Positions 1 through 11,332 of a stretch of DNA of 64,000 nucleotides are shown piece by piece (within the stretch, counting starts at the first letter, position 1; every line of letters begins with the position of its first letter). The translations under genes were made by a program, and so were the position numbers. Under the pieces are notes generated by a model. It had not been told where the DNA came from and did no database searches. It saw only the letters and a program-made list of their open reading frames with translations. This DNA is from Chroicocephalus ridibundus (taxonomy: Eukaryota; Chordata; Aves; Charadriiformes; Laridae): NCBI RefSeq assembly GCF_963924245.1, contig NC_086287.1, positions 45,198,906 to 45,262,905 of the forward strand. Direction: 5' to 3'.

Positions 1-458
1 ACCAGGTCCTCCACCATTGTGAATGATTCCGACAGGTCGAGGAGCCGCTTGGCCGAAATCAAGCGTGCCTGCAGTGCAAGACCGGGTTTTGCTTCTTGCG
101 CCTCCTTATCCACCTTCTTGCTGGAACTGCCCTCCTTGCTGCGGCTGGCTGGCCGACGGCTCCTTTTCCTGAGCCGCCAGCAGAGCCCGAGGAGCAGGAC
201 TAGGATTCCAGCGACGGCCCAGAAGTGCCACTGCCGCAAGGTAGCGAAGAGCGGGCCTCCCCAGGCAGAGTCGCTCTGCTGCTCTGGGCTCATTTGCTCC
301 AGCTTCTGCAGCAGTTGCATCATCTCCTCGTTCAGGTACTCGGCACGCTGCCCCATGCGCTCGCGCATGGCCTCGTCCAGCTCATCACCAGTCAGCAGTG
401 GGAGCCGGAAGATCTGTTGCAGAGCAAGGAAGGCGAGTAGCAATTGGGCAGCCATGGC
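1..458 (-). CDS. ITPRIPL1-like membrane protein, 5' coding exon (cut by window edge)
   Basis: The minus strand is open from an ATG at 455 to the left edge, giving 151 codons with no stop. The predicted protein has a hydrophobic N-terminus (residues 1-20) and an acidic and glutamine-rich heptad-like stretch (about 24-60, beginning GDELDEAMRERM). A single transmembrane segment follows (about 77-93, HFWAVAGILVLLLGL), then a basic stop-transfer (RLRKRSRR) and a Ser/Lys-rich linker. This order matches the N-terminus of ITPRIP-like 1 proteins, type I membrane proteins with a Mab-21-like domain further along, which would lie outside the window. I recall that birds carry many ITPRIPL1-like copies, so orthology to mammalian ITPRIPL1 is not claimed. 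A pyrimidine-rich tract ending TGCAG lies immediately upstream, so the exon probably starts at 458 with a separate 5' UTR exon to the right, and the ATG is in a strong Kozak context (GCCATGG). The family call rests on remembered homologues. The open frame itself is directly seen. Confidence 0.75.
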
Positions 459-1420
459 CTGCAGGAGGAGGGAGAGAAGGGGTTCACTGGGGCTAGGAGA
501 GAAGGAGGGAGCTGGCAGCAGGGGGGACGGGAGCCACAGGGAGCTGAGGGCAGGTAGGAGAGGGGCCGAGGCAGCGGGGAGGCAGCAAGGCCTGCGCCCA
601 GCCCCGCCGGCGGTGGCACCGTGCCCAGCCCAAGGTGCTCCCACCGGCGGCTGGGCCCTCCATGCCGGGTCAGAACCCACCCCCCAGGGGCCGCGTTTCT
701 GCCCCGGCCCCAGCCCAGCCTCCCCCCACAACCCCACTCACCACTCTCCCGTGCCGAACTGGGGCAGCGCTGCCCGCTGGCGCCCTTTCTAGCCGCCCCC
801 ATTGTGAGGCATCCCCTGTGGTGTCCCAGGCACCAGAGCGCATCACAGGCCCCCCCGACAACCAGCCCTGCCCTTGGGCCACTCAGCGGCCCACAGCTGC
901 CCCAGGCAGCCACAGCCCCAACCCCACAAAGTCCAGAGCCACCAGGCAGGACGGGGCTCCCAGGAGTTGCCTTTCCAAAGCAGACAGAAGCCCCCCCACA
1001 AACCTAATATCAGGTGACGTGGCCCGCGGATGCTTTGCTCCTTGAGATCCCATCCTGTGAGGTGGAATCGGCTCCCTTGGTGCTGCCTCTGAGCTGCTGG
1101 TGGTGGTGGTGGTGGGCGTGCTCTTGGTGCCTTCATGACACCCTGTGAGAGACTGGAGCTTTTAAATAACTGTCTCAAAGCTTGCTTAAGCTCCTGCAAA
1201 TCGATGGCAGGCTTGCAGGCCAGCAAGAAGCTTGCTTGTATCTATTCAGTACCTTCTGCAGACCATTCTCTTGCTTGCCAGTCACCACCCCAGATTGCCA
1301 TCAGCTGAAGAGGGCATGTTGCCCCCAGCTGGAAAGGGTGTAGGCCTCTGGCTGTCAGAGTGGCCAGACCCTGCCTACCCCAGCAGACAGAAGCCCCCCC
1401 AAGCCCTTCCCAAACATAAT
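459..1420. other. GC-rich 5' flank of the ITPRIPL1-like gene
   Basis: This stretch is markedly richer in G and C than most of the window and lies directly upstream of the minus-strand ITPRIPL1-like coding exon, so it is the expected place for its first intron, 5' UTR exon and promoter. I can place no TATA box or first exon with confidence. Several overlapping open frames here are proline- and glycine-rich, lie on both strands and look like composition artefacts, not genes. Confidence 0.4.
1098..1115 (+). repeat. (TGG)6 microsatellite
   Basis: Six uninterrupted TGG triplets are present, followed by GCG. This is a short trinucleotide repeat in the GC-rich flank. Confidence 0.9.
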
Positions 1421-2224
1421 ATAGAATCATAGCATCATAGAATGGTTTGAGTTGGAAGGGACTTTAAAAATCATCTAGTTCCAACCGCCCTACCGTGGGC
1501 AGAGGTGCTCCAGTTCTCTGATCACCTTCATGGCCCTCCTCTGGACCCGTTCCAACAGGTCCCGTTCCTTCCGTTAATGAGGACTCCAAAGCTGGACACA
1601 GTACTCCAGGTGGGTCTCATGAGAGCGGAGTAGATGGGCAGAATCACGTCCCTCAACCTGCTGGCTGTGCTTGTTTTGCTGAATTCCAGGATACGGTTGG
1701 CTTTCTGGCCTGTGAGCGCACATTGCCAGCTCACGTTGAGCTTCTCGTCCACCAATGCGCCCAAGTCCTTCTCCTTAGGGCTGCTCTCAAGCCATTCTCC
1801 ACCCAGCCTGTATTTGTGCTTTGGATTGCCTTGACCCACATGCAGGACCTTGCACTTGGCCTCGCTGAACTTCATGAGGTTCAAGCCTGTCCAGGTCCCC
1901 CTGGATGGCATCCCTTCCCTCCAGCCTGACAACCGTACCACACAGCTTGGTGTCATCATCAAGCTTGCTGAGGGTGCACTCAATCCCACTGTCCATGTCA
2001 CCGACAAAGATTTTAAACAGCACTGGTCCCAGTACAGACCCCTGAGGAACACCACTCATCACTGGTTTCCATTTGGACATCGAGCCGTTTACCACAACCC
2101 TTTGAGTGCGGCCATCTATCCCATTCCTTATCCACTGAGCGGTCCATCCATCAAATCCATGCCTTTCCAATTTAGAGACCAGGATGTCGTGCCGGACAGT
2201 GTAAAACGCTTTGCATAACTCCAA
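1421..2224 (-). mobile_element. CR1 LINE, 5'-truncated and internally deleted
   Basis: The left end has the CR1 3' tail read in reverse (repeated ATAGAATCATAG-type units, then GGTTTGAGTTGGAAGGGAC). From about 1500 to 2224 the minus strand encodes reverse transcriptase, including GVPQGSVLGPVLF and a degenerate catalytic box LDDD where FADD is usual, plus the downstream region ending near the KANRIL segment. The roughly 300 bases that should encode the C-terminal part (from the segment after the ATKMI region to the stop codon) are missing, so the 3' tail is joined directly to RT sequence at about 1490-1500. Reading frames are shifted between about 1787 and 2055. The copy is dead. Confidence 0.92.
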
Positions 2225-5200
2225 ATTAAGACAGCGAGGGCAGTCACTGTCCAGGTGGTAACGGGAGTCTCTGTTGCAAGGCTCCTTGCGATAGCCTCCT
2301 CAGCTGCATTGTCTCCCACTCCCCGGAGCGTGTTTTTGTTGGTGAAAGCTTTCCCCATACTTCTGGTAAATCATAGAAATATAAACTTGAGTATGCCTAC
2401 CTGGCATTAGGTAATCATGCTAAATTCCGCTTTGAGCTCCAATAATTGCTGACCTTTTGCACCTTTGGTGGGACACCACAAATGATGTATAATCTCACTA
2501 ACAATGTCTCTACAGCATGGGATGATGGGACTTTTTGAGAAAGCCCTTTCATATTGCTAAGCTTTGGTACGTCTCCAGAAGAAGGTACAAGAAGGATCCT
2601 GGAGGTATAAAAAAAGTGTTCTAGTCGTTGTGCACGTGGGCAGTGCTGAAATGGTGTTGAGCTGGTTCGTTTTTACAGGCCTGATCCTGTGATGGTTTGA
2701 TTGATCACCAGTTTTGGTCTGCTGGTTCATTGGAACTTTATTCTCAGTAACTGACTGAGATTTATGATCACTCGAGCTTTTTCTTTAAAAATAATTCTTA
2801 CTAGAAGCAGCTTTGTAACTGCACACCTGTGTACATTCAATACCCAGTCAAAACTTCCAGGAGGATTTCCCGCAATTTCGCACGCTTCTATCAAGTAAAT
2901 TCTCTGCCTGTTTTGATTTTGTTTGGTTTACATTGATTTATGCAAGTTATGTAACTTAATAACTTTTTGTTTTATACTAAAGCATGAGCTAGCATATAAA
3001 TCCAGAAGAAAGGGAGATGAGAAGTTCGGTGACGGGGAGAAATTGTGCCAGGCCTACACCATATTCATTAGCATCTTTTTCTTTTCCTGTTTCCTTTTTC
3101 CTTTTCCTTTTTGTTTCACACATCTATGACAGACAAGCCAAGAAAACTGGAGATTGTAGAGCTTAAAGCTTTTAATGTATTAACAATCTGAATGCAGAAG
3201 TAGAATCACCTTCTAACTGTGAGCCATGAGGGCTGCAGTTTGGTCGATGTGCAATGACTTGCACAGGTGGTGTTTCCTCTTCTTACTCTTGGTCAGAGGA
3301 CACTTTGTGTAACATTCAAAGTTTCATTGCTCACACTGTTCTTCTGTCGACACCTGTTATTCTGTTCATAGCTGTCCTGCTTGGGGAAGTTCTCTGAAGG
3401 AGAAACCACTAATCATGGTTTACCTACTACTCACGTTCAAAACTGTATGAAAAATGACTGCTTATGAGCAGAACCATCACTTTTAAGTGGAGAATACATC
3501 TGCTTCAAGGAACTACTGGTGACACGGTCTCCATTGCTGACATACACTGATCAGATCTGCTATACCTCACGAAGAAGGTATGATGTCAGATTTGGGGTAC
3601 CTATCCTGAAAGGATTTTTGTGTGGATATCCACGAGAATGGGCAAATTCTCCCTTATTTCCTCACTGCTGATAGGTAGACTTGCAGGAAAGCTGCAAGCT
3701 TGACTTTGCAAGATTTTTTGTTTCTCTTCCTTTCCCCTCTTAGCTCCATCTTTTCTCTGAACTGGAACACTCATTAGTATTTGGTAATTTTTTCAATTCT
3801 TTACAAGTCCTGTGAGACAGCTTTATATTAATGTACCAAAGCAGAGCCAAATAGCGTCTGGCCTATGTTATGTTTTGATGGAACAGCTCTGAGTCTTTTT
3901 TTTTTTTAAATAGACGTTATTCAGAAGGATGAGCAAATAGATCTATGTGTTAACTCACTAAAGTTTATTACAATAATTAGAAATTAAACTTAGCAATGGT
4001 AATATCACAGGCATATAACAATAAATCAGATTAATTATGGCAAGCCCTACCCCTTTTAATCCACGCCAGGGCCTGAGCCCCGAGCCACACCACACCACCT
4101 CCACCCCTGCTCCCAACGGCAAGCACCCACTTTCCTCCCAGGAAAACATCACCCAGAGTTAGCACCCGAAGGAAAGAAGCTCCAGTGGGGGTGGAGCAAA
4201 GGCCGGAGGGAGGCCGGCTCAGCTTAGAGCCTTTCTTCTGGACAGTACACTTGTAGGGAAGACAGAACAGGAAATGTCACTTAGTCTACAGGTGTCTTGC
4301 AGTTCTTATGGGCTGACTAGGACAAAGTCTAGAGCCTTCATCAACTTTTATTATGTTACAATATTAAGAATGAAATAACAGTAAGCTCTTCTGTTGGCAA
4401 ACTTACAATGCCGTCCAGTGTAATGAGCTTTGGGGTTTACTTGGGGAATAAACAAGGTGGCACAACTCTCACTGTTCTGGGCAATGGGCAGTCGCTCATA
4501 TGCTAGGAAAGATTATAGACCAGAGTTTTCCACAAGCATTGCCACTTGACAGCTATCGCTAAAAAACACAGCCACCTCAATGCAATTACTAAAGATCTTG
4601 CAATTTTCCCCTGCAGACTCATTTTTTGAGCTCAGCCCAAAGTTCCATACCCATCTCTGCAAGCTGTGAAAGCTTTTTACAACACACAGCAAGGCACCAT
4701 TGTTTTCATTAATGCTGAAACACATTGCAGAACTCACATGCGCTCCTCTACCACTGCACAGCAGCTCTTGGTTTGGGGGAGTGTTAGCTCACAGAAATGT
4801 AAATGCAGTAAATTGGGTTGAGCATTAGAAGATGCCTGCAGGGGAATCTTAGAAAATCCTTTATAAGGTAATGTCTTTTTTTTTTTTTCTATTTTCCAAC
4901 AGACATCAACCCGTTATTCCCATTTTGTTAGTGCACGACTTACACTGTTCTTGTGTGACACTGCTTCCTAAACTGTTGTTATATGAGCACACATGCATGC
5001 ACATGTCCTCTGCAGTTTTTGTTGTTGAGATCCACACCAGCTAAGCAGCATTACAGCAGCCAGTGGTACTGGGCAATGTGCTACTTACAGTTTCCAATAG
5101 GCAAATGTCAAATCTGAGAGTCCATCGTGAACAATTAGAGATATTTTTCTGCATTAATAGATAGCCATCCATTACTGACTAGTGCTTGTGATGAATGAAG

Positions 5201-7249
5201 TAGCCATCCATTTTCTGTCACCACTGTAGGAAGAATACGTGATCTTGTGTGAAAGAGGAAATAAGAATAGAAAGCCACTCATATCTAACAGCAAGGAACT
5301 GAAGGGGAGTGTTAACACTAGAGTGCTGATAGCAAAGACACCTATCAAACTCTGTCAGTAGCATTTCTTCGGAGTTTTCCTAGGCTGCCTGATGGTGCAA
5401 GAAAATTAAAGTATATTTGCTGAAGCTTAGATCCCTCCAGAGCTATATCATGTAGAAGCAAGTTATAAAGCAAATCTTATTCCCTCTTCCTCTGCATGAT
5501 CTGGCAAAGAATGTCAGAGAATCAAGTATCTGGAGATGGCTCTGATTCAGGAAAGAGAGAGAGAGAGAGAGAGACCTGATCCCTCTGCATAGCCTTAACT
5601 TTGAATGGGAGTAATTTCCAGCTTCTTCTGCCTCAGAACAATAAAAAAGTAAAAAAAAGAAAATCCACATGAACTACAGGGTTACCAGGGCAGCATGAGC
5701 AATCCAGTGTTGGGGGATAGTAGGACTGTGGGGACACCAAATATGGTGGTGGTGAGGGTAAGATCCAGAACCATGAATCACTCCACATAAAATCACAAGC
5801 TATTTTTTAAATAAAAATGTTTTGCTGTTCTGGCTTCGTGTTCTCACTTTGGATCTCTCCCTGTGCCAAAGCTGCCCCATTTATGGACTAGTCGGCCATG
5901 TAAGAGCTGCCAGATGGACTGAATGGTAGTCCTGGCTTTGTCTACCATCTGCTGTCAAGGAGGGATGCACAGAGCTTCTTCCTTTGTCTCCTCCTGTCAC
6001 CATGGGTCTCATCAGTGTCTCCAGCTGATGTCCAATACATCGCTTCATCTTCCCTCTGGAGTAGAACAACCCTGCATCCCACTCCCTACACTAGGAGCTC
6101 TCTTCACAACCTTCTTGGCTCAAATCCCATTGCACCCATTTTTCCCAGTCCCCTTTTCCCTCTCCCTTGGCCACGCTGCTGGCAGCAATGGCTGTACAGT
6201 TTGGTGGCTGCAGTATGATAAAGTTATTTTGTCCCAGTCCTTTTCTATGCAATGAGAAGCTGTGAGCCAACTTTGGATCCAAGACTAGCCTGCCAGCCTT
6301 TGTGCATTTGCAGATATAGCTGATAGGAACTAAGTGCATTTGAGAGATTTTCAAGTTAGCCCCTAAGAGACTGACATCCCCTAAAGATGGTGCTAATGCT
6401 CATGATTAGTTGCTAAAACTTGCCACAATTAATATGGTCACAAATTATTTTTCAATGTTATCAGGCAATAGACTTTCAAAAAAATGCGGCAAGCCTTGTA
6501 CTTAATATAGTAGCAGTTATAGACCCCTCAATGATCTAAAACCAAAGCCACCTACAAATATAATATAAGAAGTTGATAATTGTTTGAATTGCTTGTCCCA
6601 CATGCTTCATTGCTCCCCTCACCATAATTCTACAATTTATTTGCACTCAATCTCCTGTGAAGCAAGAAAGCAACATGTAGAACAAATGCATTATCTGAGG
6701 TTACTGCCTCCACCCAAGTGCCATGCTCAGGTAAGTCCCAAGGGCTCATGGGCTCCAGGCAAGCACAAATGGAGAAAGCCCAAACATCGTCCCCCCTGTG
6801 CTGACTGGCCAGTCAGCTGACTGGGTGGTAAGTGCTTTTGGAGAATAGATAAGAGTCACTTTTCCACTGAGATTTTAGATCCTGCACCACCCAAGTTTAG
6901 AAGGTACCTCTAACTACTTATGTAAAAAAAGATACATTTTTCAGACCTCCCCTCTTAAATCAGACCATAATGCTAAGAAAGGTGGTGAAAAGAGTTTGCA
7001 AAGTCACCATGAACTCCAGACCTGCTCATCAGAAGATTTTGAAGAGATATCAAGGGAAACCCTGGCTGGATTGCTGCCAACTATACTGCTTGAGGGATGA
7101 GGCTGGTAGGCTGTGGTGAGAGCATTGGTAGAGGGGAATATAATGAGGCATTAATTTCTGTGTAATGCAGCTTCAAGCGTCTCAAGTTACTTGTTCGTTT
7201 CCTACAGGATTCATGACTGAGGCTCTTGCAGACAGAGTGGTTTGACTCT
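2225..7249. other. Intergenic sequence, no gene recognised
   Basis: This is mostly AT-rich unique sequence with stops in all frames. It holds a T run near 3898, a GC-rich patch at about 4060-4230 and a GA microsatellite at 5554-5574. Open frames here are short, lack splice context and match no family I recognise. Confidence 0.5.
5554..5574 (+). repeat. (AG)n dinucleotide microsatellite
   Basis: About ten uninterrupted AG units lie between GAA and CCTGAT. It is a simple repeat with no coding context. Confidence 0.9.
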
Positions 7250-7260
7250 AAAGCAGATGA

Positions 7261-7266
7261 TTTATT
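7261..7266 (-). terminator. Probable polyadenylation signal of the sulfotransferase gene
   Basis: TTTATT on the plus strand reads AATAAA on the minus strand, about 360 bases downstream of the sulfotransferase stop codon. I found no other AATAAA on that strand between the stop codon and this site, so the 3' UTR is inferred to run from 7626 to roughly 7245. Confidence 0.55.
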
Positions 7267-7626
7267 GCTTCATATGTCTTTTTCTAATAAAAATTTTAAA
7301 TAATTTACATTTTAAATTGTGTTTTAAGATATTCACTGTGAAAAACAAGACTCTTCATCCTTCCCCTAACTCTTACCAACAGACCAAAATCTATCATTTA
7401 TAAACAATCTTCATGAAACAAACATATGCCATTAATGATCAACGTGAAGAAAATAATTTCGTATAGGTAAAGAACTGTACAGTACAACAGATCATGGCAT
7501 GGATTTGTTATAAGAGTGCTTAGGATGATAATGTCTCCAAACATCAGTAAAATCTCAGCAGCAGTCACCAACCCACCTACCAAGCACCTGTGAGGACAAA
7601 GGAAGCTGTTCTTTGTTCAACCTACA

Positions 7627-9034
7627 TTAGTCATTCAGGGAAAAATAATCCTCATATTTCGTAGTGTAGTTGAACAAGACAAAATCCATTTCATACAATT
7701 TATTTATCTTCTCAATTTGTTCTGAGTTCAATTGTCTGAGATACTCCAAGGTGATATCACCATTAGTTCGTTTCTCTGAGCCATACCTCTTCAAGCTGGG
7801 GTAGTGCAGGCTCCCTGGCGCTCCAATGACCTTCAGAACATGCTCAGAATCTAAACCAAGAGTTTCATACTTACCCAGAATATCATAGTGAATGTTGCAA
7901 GGATCACAGAGCAGAAACATTGGTTTCCAGTGAATGTCAAGAGTATTTGGTGGTTTTGCTATAATGAAATTGACAAACTCTTGGAAACTCACTTTTTCAG
8001 AAGAATTTTTGTTTTTCCTGAACATTGCCCTAATCTCATTAGCAACAGTGATACTGTAGAATGGCTCAGAGTGCAGAAGTTTGTCTCTGTAAGCTGAAAC
8101 CAGTCGTTCCAAGGGATGTCTGGTGAACATCACTTTGGTGTAATTGTTCAGAAATTCCTGTTGTATGCCAGGAGGGTAAGTCACCAGCTTTTTGATCACT
8201 GAGGTTTGGTGGATGTGGTCATGCTCAATTTCAGAAGCTTCTGCATTCAAGCCTGCTTGGAGAAGAAAAATAGTTCTCTTCCAGTTGGAGCAGCCTACCT
8301 TGGGCACCTCACAGTAGATAAATTTATGTTTGTGCTCCACAAAGAGTTGGTTTGCAACATGAGAATCCAATTTGCTTCCTAATTTAAGAATGTTGTTCTT
8401 CAGGCAGACAGAAGCCAGTGTGCTTTTGCGATCATTTTGAATTGCCAGCCAATCTTCAGTGGGATCAGGAAAAGAACCTGCAACCAAGGAGGGAAGAAAT
8501 TAAAGCCATTAGTGTGAAATAGTCTTATGTAAGTCTTTCTTTGTTATCACCATAGCACTCAATCTATCTCCCTGCATACAAAAACTAATGAAGATCCTAA
8601 AATCAATTTTTTGTTTACTGGCACCAGACTCCACTATGGCAAACCTGCAACAAACTATCCTACTTAGTGAAAAGTATGTTAAAATGAAAAGTTTCAACAT
8701 ATTAGCAATATTAACCTAAGAAAGATGGACGTTCTAACACTTCTAATGTCGACTGGTTTTTGTAGTATTCTTCATGCTATCTTCTAACTGCTAAGACAGC
8801 TATCACAGTGACAGGGCCTTGAGTATTTTCATAGTATTGTTTATCACTTAGACTCCATATTTACTTTCCAACACATCGGGGAAAGGTGTCCCTGGTTCTA
8901 GAAAACATTAAGACTTTCTGTCAGTAAATTCTTTACTCACCTGTTAGGTTCTTTTGTCTCTTATAGAAAAACCCAAAAAGAAATATCCCAAAAATAAAAT
9001 TTGGGAGAAGGAAAACTAACACCTTCTGATTCAT
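7627..9034 (-). CDS. Golgi carbohydrate sulfotransferase (CHST8/9/10-14 family), two coding exons
   Basis: Coding exons are 9034-8941 and 8477-7627, joined across a 463-base intron (AACAG|GTGAGT donor; TTGCAG|GTTC acceptor) in phase 1, giving 945 bases and 314 residues. Exon 1 encodes MNQK, a hydrophobic anchor (about residues 5-23) and KRQKNLT, the pattern of a type II Golgi protein. Exon 2 carries the 5'-phosphosulfate loop PKVGCSNWKR (90-99) and the 3'-phosphate motif RHPLERLVSAYRDK (151-164). It also has LDIHW, LCDPC and YDILGKYE, which are typical of the CHST8/9 branch of Sulfotransfer_2. Such enzymes move sulfate from PAPS to GalNAc or GlcA on glycans, but the acceptor here cannot be read from sequence. 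Potential N-glycosylation sites are at 29, 143, 189 and 301. The usual Arg-Glu-Pro of the second motif is Arg-His-Pro. The 314-residue length is shorter than the 340-440 usual for CHST8/9, because the stem is short. No stops or frameshifts are seen, so it looks functional. The ATG has a weak context (AATAATATG), but an in-frame TAG lies a short way upstream. Confidence 0.88.
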
Positions 9035-9072
9035 ATTATTTTCACAGGAAGGAGGATGAAGTGATCTCTAAA

Positions 9073-9544
9073 GTAGAAATCTGCCTTTCTGTACAAAGGA
9101 AAGATAGTAGAGGTTAGATTTTGCATGACTGATATAACGAAGATTACACGGTATTCTCTTACAGAATTTACAATAGCAGAAAGACCTTTCAAGCCCTATA
9201 AAAACAGGCTTTATTTAATGAGTAAAAATCCCCCTATGAAAAAGAATCACTACAATTATACAGTTAAATCAAACAGACAAATAATATGACCATTTCAAAG
9301 CATTACAAAATTTCCCCCTTTCTGAGAACAATGAACTGCATATGAGCAAATACTCCTCCGTTCTCATTTAAAGCTGGTGTTCCTGTCAAGCAAACCCATC
9401 TATCCCTTCATATTGTGTAACAATAGACTCATTTAGGATTACAGAGATTTTTTTTTTTTTTTTAATAACCTTCCTTCTCACTGTCTGGGAGTACAAAGTT
9501 TTCTGTAACCTGCAACAGGTCTATCTGCAAGTCTATGATGCATT
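9073..9544. other. Upstream flank of the sulfotransferase coding exon
   Basis: Reading the minus strand, a possible 3' splice site (TTTCTACTTTAG) lies at about 9073, so the exon with the start codon may begin there with a short 5' UTR. Otherwise the stretch is AT-rich, with a 16-base T run at 9448-9463 and no gene. Confidence 0.35.
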
Positions 9545-11332
9545 CAGGATGAGATTCTTCCCATCTCTAGATAAAAATGTGGGCCTGCTGTTGGATGAGA
9601 CAGGAGCCATGGTGACAGAGGATGCGGAGAAGGCAGAGTTACTAAATGCCTTCTTGGCTTTGGGCTTTACTGCTCGGGCCAGCCCTCAGGAGTCCCAGAC
9701 TTTGGAGAAAGTAACAGGGAAAGTCTGGACAAAGGAAGACTTCCCCTTGGTTGAGGAGGTTCAAGTTAGAGATCAATTAAGTAAACTGGATATCCACAAG
9801 TCCATGGGTCCTGATGGGATGCACCTGAGTGCTGAGGGAGACGACAGAAGCCATTGCTGGGCCACTCTCCATCATCTTTGAAAGGTCCTGGAGAACTGGC
9901 TGAGGACTGGAGGAAAGCCGATGTCACTCCAGTCTTCAAAAAGGGCAAGAAGGAAGACCCAGGAAACTACAGGCTGGTCAGCCTCACCTCCATCCCTGGA
10001 AAGATGATGGAACAGCTCGTTCTGGGCATCATCTCAAAGCATGTGGAGGAGTGGAGGAAAAGAAAGCTATCAGAAGTAGTCAACACAGATTCACCAAGGG
10101 GAAATAATGTCTGACTAATCTGATAGCCTTCTATGATGGTATGACTGGATGGATGGATGGGTAGATTAGGGAAGGGCAGTGGATGTTGCCTACCTTGACT
10201 TCAGCAAGGCTTTCAACACAGTCTCCCACAGCATCCTCATAGGGAAGCTTAGGAAGTGTGGGTTAGATGAATGGACAGTGGGGTAGATTGAAAACTGGTT
10301 GAAAGAAAGTTCAGAGGGTCATGATTAGGGGCACAGAGTCTAGTTGGAGGTCAGTGATGAGTGGTGTTCCCCAGGGGTCAGTACTGGGTCCAGTCCTCTT
10401 CAATATATTCATCAATGACCTGGATGAAGGGATAGAGTGCACCCTCAGCAAGTTTGCTGGTGACACAAAGCTGGGGGGGGGGTCACACACCAGAAGTCTG
10501 TGCTGCCATACAGAGAGACCTGGACAGGCTGGAGAGTTGGGCAAAGAGGAACCTTATGAAACTCAACAAGGGCAAGTGTAGGGTGCTGCACCGGGGGAGG
10601 AATAACCCCATGCACCAGTACAGGTTGGGGGCTGACCTGCTGGAGAGCAGCTCAGTGGAAAGAGACCTGGGAGTCCTGATGGACAACAGGATGACCAAGA
10701 GCCAGCAATGTGCCCTTGTGGCCAAAAAAGGCCAATGGCATCCTGGGGTGCCTCAAGAAGAGTGTGGCCAGCAGGTCGAGGGAGGTCATCCTCCCCCTCT
10801 ACTCTGCCTTGGTGAGGCCGCACCTGGAGTACTGTGTCCAGTTCTGGGCTCCCCGGTTCAAGAAGGACAAGGAACTGCTGGAGAGGGTGCAGCAAAGGGC
10901 TACCAAGATGGTTAGGGGACTGGAACACCTCTCTCATGAAGAAAGGCTGAGGGATTTGGGTCTTTTCAGTCTGGAAAAAAGACATCTGAGGGGGGATCTT
11001 ATCAACGCTTATAAATACTTAAAGGGTGGATGTCAGGAGGATGGGGCCAGGCTCTTTTCAGTGGTGCCCGGGGACAGGACAAGAGGTAATGGGCACAAAC
11101 TTGAGCATAGGAAGTTCCACCTAAACGTGAGGAGGAACTTCTTTCCTTTGAGGGTGGCAGAGCACCGGAACAGGCTGCCCAGAAAGGCGGTGGAGTCTCT
11201 GTCTCTGGAGACATTCAAAACCCACCTGGATGCGTTCCTGTGCAACCTGCTCTAGGTGAACCTGCTCTGGCAGGGGGGTTGGACTAGATGGTCTCCAGAG
11301 GTCCCTTCCAACCTCTACCATTCTGTGATTCT
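9545..11332 (+). mobile_element. CR1 LINE, reverse transcriptase half, multiply frameshifted
   Basis: The plus strand encodes a CR1 ORF2 from just before the reverse transcriptase (VGLLLDETGAMVTEDAEKAE) through KSMGPDGMH, KADVTPVFKKGKKEDPGNY, SGVPQGSVLGPVLFNIF, SQQCALVAKK, VILPLYSALVRPHLEYCVQFW and on to the C-terminal FKTHLDAFL and the stop at 11255. It ends in a CR1 3' UTR (GGGGGGTTGGACTAGATGG) and the tail TTCTGTGATTCT. At least four frame changes break it. The catalytic box reads FAGD, with the first Asp replaced by Gly. The endonuclease half is absent, so it is 5' truncated. A GGAT tetranucleotide repeat sits at 10147-10160. Confidence 0.95.
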
